A stretch of DNA of 34,164 bases from Myxococcus xanthus. Its GTDB lineage: Bacteria > Myxococcota > Myxococcia > Myxococcales > Myxococcaceae. The stretch spans positions 1-34,164 of the forward strand of contig NZ_JABFNS010000102.1 in the NCBI RefSeq assembly GCF_013116825.1, in the 5' to 3' direction. Positions within the stretch are counted from its first letter, which is position 1; the number at the start of each line of letters is the position of its first letter. The position numbers and the translations under genes are program-made. The notes beneath the pieces are model-generated. The model was not told the origin of the DNA. It did not search any database and saw only the letters and a program-made list of their open reading frames with translations. Below are positions 31,517 to 34,164 of the stretch, piece after piece.

Positions 31517-34164
31517 TCAGTAGCGGCGCAGGAAGCGTTCCAGCCCGGGACGCAGGGCTTCGCGCTGTGCGATGCACAGGTCCACGCGCTCCAGCGCCTG
31601 CGCCAGGGCGCGCTCACCCCCTTCGAAGGTGGGCGCGTAGGGCGCGAAGAAGGCCGCGAACCGCGCGCGGTGTTCGGCGTCGCAGAAGAATCCGCCGGTG
31701 CCCAGCAGCCAGGGCGCGATGTCCCGCGGCAGCCGCTCCCGGAGCGTCTCGAAGTGCTCGCGCAGGAAGTCGAACGCACCCGCGCGGGTGGGCTGTGCCT
31801 CCAACTGCCGGAAGAGGATGGGCAGGGCCTCACGCGTGTCCACGTCCGGCGCCAGCAGCAGGGCCCGGCTGGCGCTGGCGAGCGCGGCGTCCTGGAAGCC
31901 TCCCAGGGCGGCGAAGAGCAGGTCGCGCTCGCGACTCTCCGTGGTGGTGCGCAGGGCTTCGAGCATGCGCTGGTGGAGGACGGTATCCCCTGAGACCGCG
32001 GCGGCGCCCATCACGCCCTGCGCCGCGTCCATGGACAGGGAGCGCCGGTCGTCCAGCCAGCGCAGCGCGAGCTTCCGGGCCTCCGTTCGCAGGAGGGCGT
32101 CCTCGCCGGACTGGGCCACCATCCACACCAGCCGGGGCCGCAGCATGCGCACGTCGTCGCTTTCGCCCGGGCGCGGCACGAAGCCCAACTGGCGAGCCTG
32201 GCCGCCAAAGAGGCCACGGACGAAGCGTGCGCGGCTCGGCCACGCGGTTCGCGGGACGAAGTCATCCCGCACGCTGGCGACCAGGGCCGCCGCGCCCATG
32301 ACGAGGTCCGGGGTGTCCGCTCGCAGCAGGCGCGTGGCCAATGTCAGGGCCTGGGCCACATCCAGTTCGCCACTGGCCACCAGGGCCTCGGCGTCATCCA
32401 GCAGGACGCGGCGCTCGGCGATGCTGAGCCCCCGGCCCCCCTGCCGCGTCAGCCGCTCCAGCGCGTCACCGCGCAGCAGCGCGTGGTAGTAGCCGCGGCC
32501 TTCCGCGTTGGGGTGGACCCAGTCCGGGCAGGACTTCGCGCCATCCAGGGACAGCGTGCCCGTGGACTCCGAGAGCACCGTGCAGGCGCGGCCCTCCGTG
32601 CCCCCGGCTGCGTAGCGCACGCACACCGGCACCTGCCACGCCTGTTCCTCGCCGCGTCCGCCCGGCGAGCCCAGAGGGAGATAGCGCCGCTGCTCCAGGG
32701 CCAGCCGGGGCACTCCCTCCTTGGGGCACTCCAGCGTCATGGCGACGCGCGGCGCGCCCGGCTGGTCCAGGAAGGAGGAGAAGGCGGGCGCCACGTCCTT
32801 GCCGGTGGCCCTGGTGAGGGCTGCGAAGAAGTCCGCGGTGGTGGCGGTGCCCCTCGCGTGGGTGTCCAGGTAGTGCCGCACGCCTTGCTGGAAGGCGTCG
32901 GGGCCCACCCAGGACTCGAACATGGCCAGCACCGCGGCGCCCTTGTTGTAGGTGATGCCGTCGAAGGCGGAGTGGACGTCTCCCGGCGCTTCGATGGGCT
33001 GCCGGACGCTGCGCGCGCTGACGAGCCGGTCCTCCACCAGGGCATCCCCCCGCGCCTCCACGCGGCGCACGTCCCCGCGCCATTCGGGCTTCCACTGCGT
33101 CACGACTTTGTAGGCGAGCCAGTCCGCGAAGGACTCGTTGAGCCAGAGGTCGTCCCACCACGCGGGCGTCACGAGGTTGCCGAACCACTGATGCGCAAGC
33201 TCGTGCGCCTGCGTCAGCGCGAAGTAGCGCTGGCGCCACAGGGAGTCCCCCTCCACGGGGCCCAGCATGAGCGGGGCGCTGAAGGTGATGAGCCCGGGGT
33301 GCTCCATGGCGCCTCCTTGCGTGCCGGGCAGGGCCAGCACGTCCAGCTTCGCGTAGGGGTAGGGCGTGCCGAACCACGTCTCCAACTGCTCCAGCAGCGG
33401 GGGCGTGGCCCGCGCGGCCCAGGCCGCTTCCGCGGCGCGGCCTTGCGGCACCAGCATCCGCACCGGCACGCGGTGGTGGCCCGCGACGCCCGCGTCAACG
33501 GCTTGAAAGGGGCCCACCGCGAAGGCGACCAGGTACGAGGGGAGCGGGGGCGTCGTCTGGAAGCGCACCGTCTTCCATCCATCCGGGCCGTGCGTCTCGG
33601 CCTCCACCGGTGAATTGGCGAAGGCGCCGTCCTCCTCGCGCACGCGCAGGGTGAGCCGCCAGGGAATCTTGAAGGCGGGCTCGTCGAAGCAGGGGAAGGC
33701 GCGCCGCGCGGCCAGCGGCTGGAACTGGGTCATCGTGTACCAGCGCCCCGCGTCCTGTTCGCGGTAGACGCCCGAGCTCTCCCGGGCACGCGCCCGGCCC
33801 GTGTACGCCACGCGCAGGATGACGGTGCCGGGGCCCACCGCCTCACGCGGGAGGAAGACGAGCATGTCGCCGATGGGCAGCGTGGACGTCTTGATCCGCG
33901 CGCCCGCCACGATGAAGGCCGCGTCCTTCACGGCGAGCGCCTCCCCGTGCAGCCACACCTCGTGCGTGGCCTGGGGCAGCTCGATTTCGATGTCCGTCGT
34001 CCCGCTGAACATCTCCCGCCGCGGGTCCAGCTCCAGCGTCACCGTCTGCCGCACGGGCCGCACGGCCGGAGACAGCCGCAGGCCCGGCGGGGTGAGGACG
34101 GGGGCCTCCTCCTCGGGCGTCACGGCCTGCGTGACGGGGCGAGCGGGGGCAGACCGAGCGGGGG
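31517..34164 (-). CDS. M1 family zinc aminopeptidase (N-terminus off the right edge)
   Basis: The frame runs from TGA at 31519-31517 to beyond the right edge. A GTG at 34123-34121 would give 868 residues, but the frame is still open upstream (PARSAPARPVTQA), a Pro/Ala-rich stretch typical of the linker after a signal peptide or lipobox. The true start is therefore probably outside the window. Numbered from that GTG, the zinc site is His307-Glu-Leu-Ala-His311 with Glu330 (HELAHQWFGN, then LWLNESFADWLAY). The substrate-binding GAMEN motif appears as GGAMEHPGLITFS. The N-terminal beta domain (VTLELDPRREMFSGTTDIEI) and the ERAP1-like helical C-terminus (about 530-868) are complete. I infer an envelope or secreted aminopeptidase. 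Confidence 0.93.
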   Translation of the reverse strand, partial: PARSAPARPVTQAVTPEEEAPVLTPPGLRLSPAVRPVRQTVTLELDPRREMFSGTTDIEIELPQATHEVWLHGEALAVKDAAFIVAGARIKTSTLPIGDMLVFLPREAVGPGTVILRVAYTGRARARESSGVYREQDAGRWYTMTQFQPLAARRAFPCFDEPAFKIPWRLTLRVREEDGAFANSPVEAETHGPDGWKTVRFQTTPPLPSYLVAFAVGPFQAVDAGVAGHHRVPVRMLVPQGRAAEAAWAARATPPLLEQLETWFGTPYPYAKLDVLALPGTQGGAMEHPGLITFSAPLMLGPVEGDSLWRQRYFALTQAHELAHQWFGNLVTPAWWDDLWLNESFADWLAYKVVTQWKPEWRGDVRRVEARGDALVEDRLVSARSVRQPIEAPGDVHSAFDGITYNKGAAVLAMFESWVGPDAFQQGVRHYLDTHARGTATTADFFAALTRATGKDVAPAFSSFLDQPGAPRVAMTLECPKEGVPRLALEQRRYLPLGSPGGRGEEQAWQVPVCVRYAAGGTEGRACTVLSESTGTLSLDGAKSCPDWVHPNAEGRGYYHALLRGDALERLTRQGGRGLSIAERRVLLDDAEALVASGELDVAQALTLATRLLRADTPDLVMGAAALVASVRDDFVPRTAWPSRARFVRGLFGGQARQLGFVPRPGESDDVRMLRPRLVWMVAQSGEDALLRTEARKLALRWLDDRRSLSMDAAQGVMGAAAVSGDTVLHQRMLEALRTTTESRERDLLFAALGGFQDAALASASRALLLAPDVDTREALPILFRQLEAQPTRAGAFDFLREHFETLRERLPRDIAPWLLGTGGFFCDAEHRARFAAFFAPYAPTFEGGERALAQALERVDLCIAQREALRPGLERFLRRY

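Overview
The window looks like chromosomal DNA of a myxobacterium, closest in style to Myxococcus or Corallococcus. The DNA is very GC-rich with strong G/C at third codon positions. GTG starts and 1-4 base gene overlaps are common. The gene content is typical of the group: a sigma factor paired with a zinc-finger/Ser-Thr kinase/TPR protein, single-receiver and OmpR-type signalling genes, Kelch-repeat and propeller-like lipoproteins, a secreted lipase and an Rsm22-type methyltransferase. I see no rRNA, tRNA, IS element, phage gene or CRISPR array. This is inference from sequence style and remembered families; no search was run.

Layout. 1-882 (minus): a receiver-only response regulator followed by a partial GYF-like/J-like protein. 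965-2365 (plus): an M20 dipeptidase. 2428-6404 (plus): a sigma-70-like factor overlapping a large protein that combines an anti-sigma zinc finger, a Ser/Thr kinase, one membrane helix and TPRs. 6576-7412 (plus): a YhfC-type membrane protein, convergent with a proline iminopeptidase (7420-8388, minus). 8619-8807: a 62-residue small protein, then an Rsm22-like Fe-S methyltransferase (minus). 10205-12820 (plus): a three-gene ABC-2 exporter operon. 12840-13350 (minus): the remains of a siderophore-binding protein gene. 13877-17341 (plus): a 14-repeat Kelch lipoprotein and a secreted lipase.

17354-21457 (minus): an uncharacterised Lys-rich helical/Gly-rich protein, an OmpR-type regulator, its histidine kinase and a PolX-like helix-hairpin-helix protein. 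21530-21925 (minus) is a Rid-family protein divergent from prfC (22039-23664, plus). 23769-25516 (plus): an unknown 138-residue protein overlapping a soluble GAF histidine kinase. 25527-26069 (minus): an unknown protein divergent from an M32 carboxypeptidase (26128-27633, plus). 27759-30131 (plus): a membrane-anchored hypothetical protein and a lipoprotein. 30263-30363: a likely gene scrap. 30420-30773 (minus): a possible Csp-like four-helix protein divergent from a catechol-type O-methyltransferase (30873-31514). 31517 to the right edge (minus): an M1 aminopeptidase that runs off the window.

The genes form small independent units rather than one pathway. The themes are signal transduction (one sigma/kinase module, two histidine kinases, two response regulators), peptide degradation (M20, S33, M32, M1), and export or surface proteins. 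The most unusual items are the sigma/anti-sigma-kinase pair (2428-6404), the unknown protein upstream of the two-component system (20495-21457), the 138-residue partner of the GAF kinase, and the decayed siderophore-binding gene. No single element convincingly looks like a wholly new defence or mobile system.
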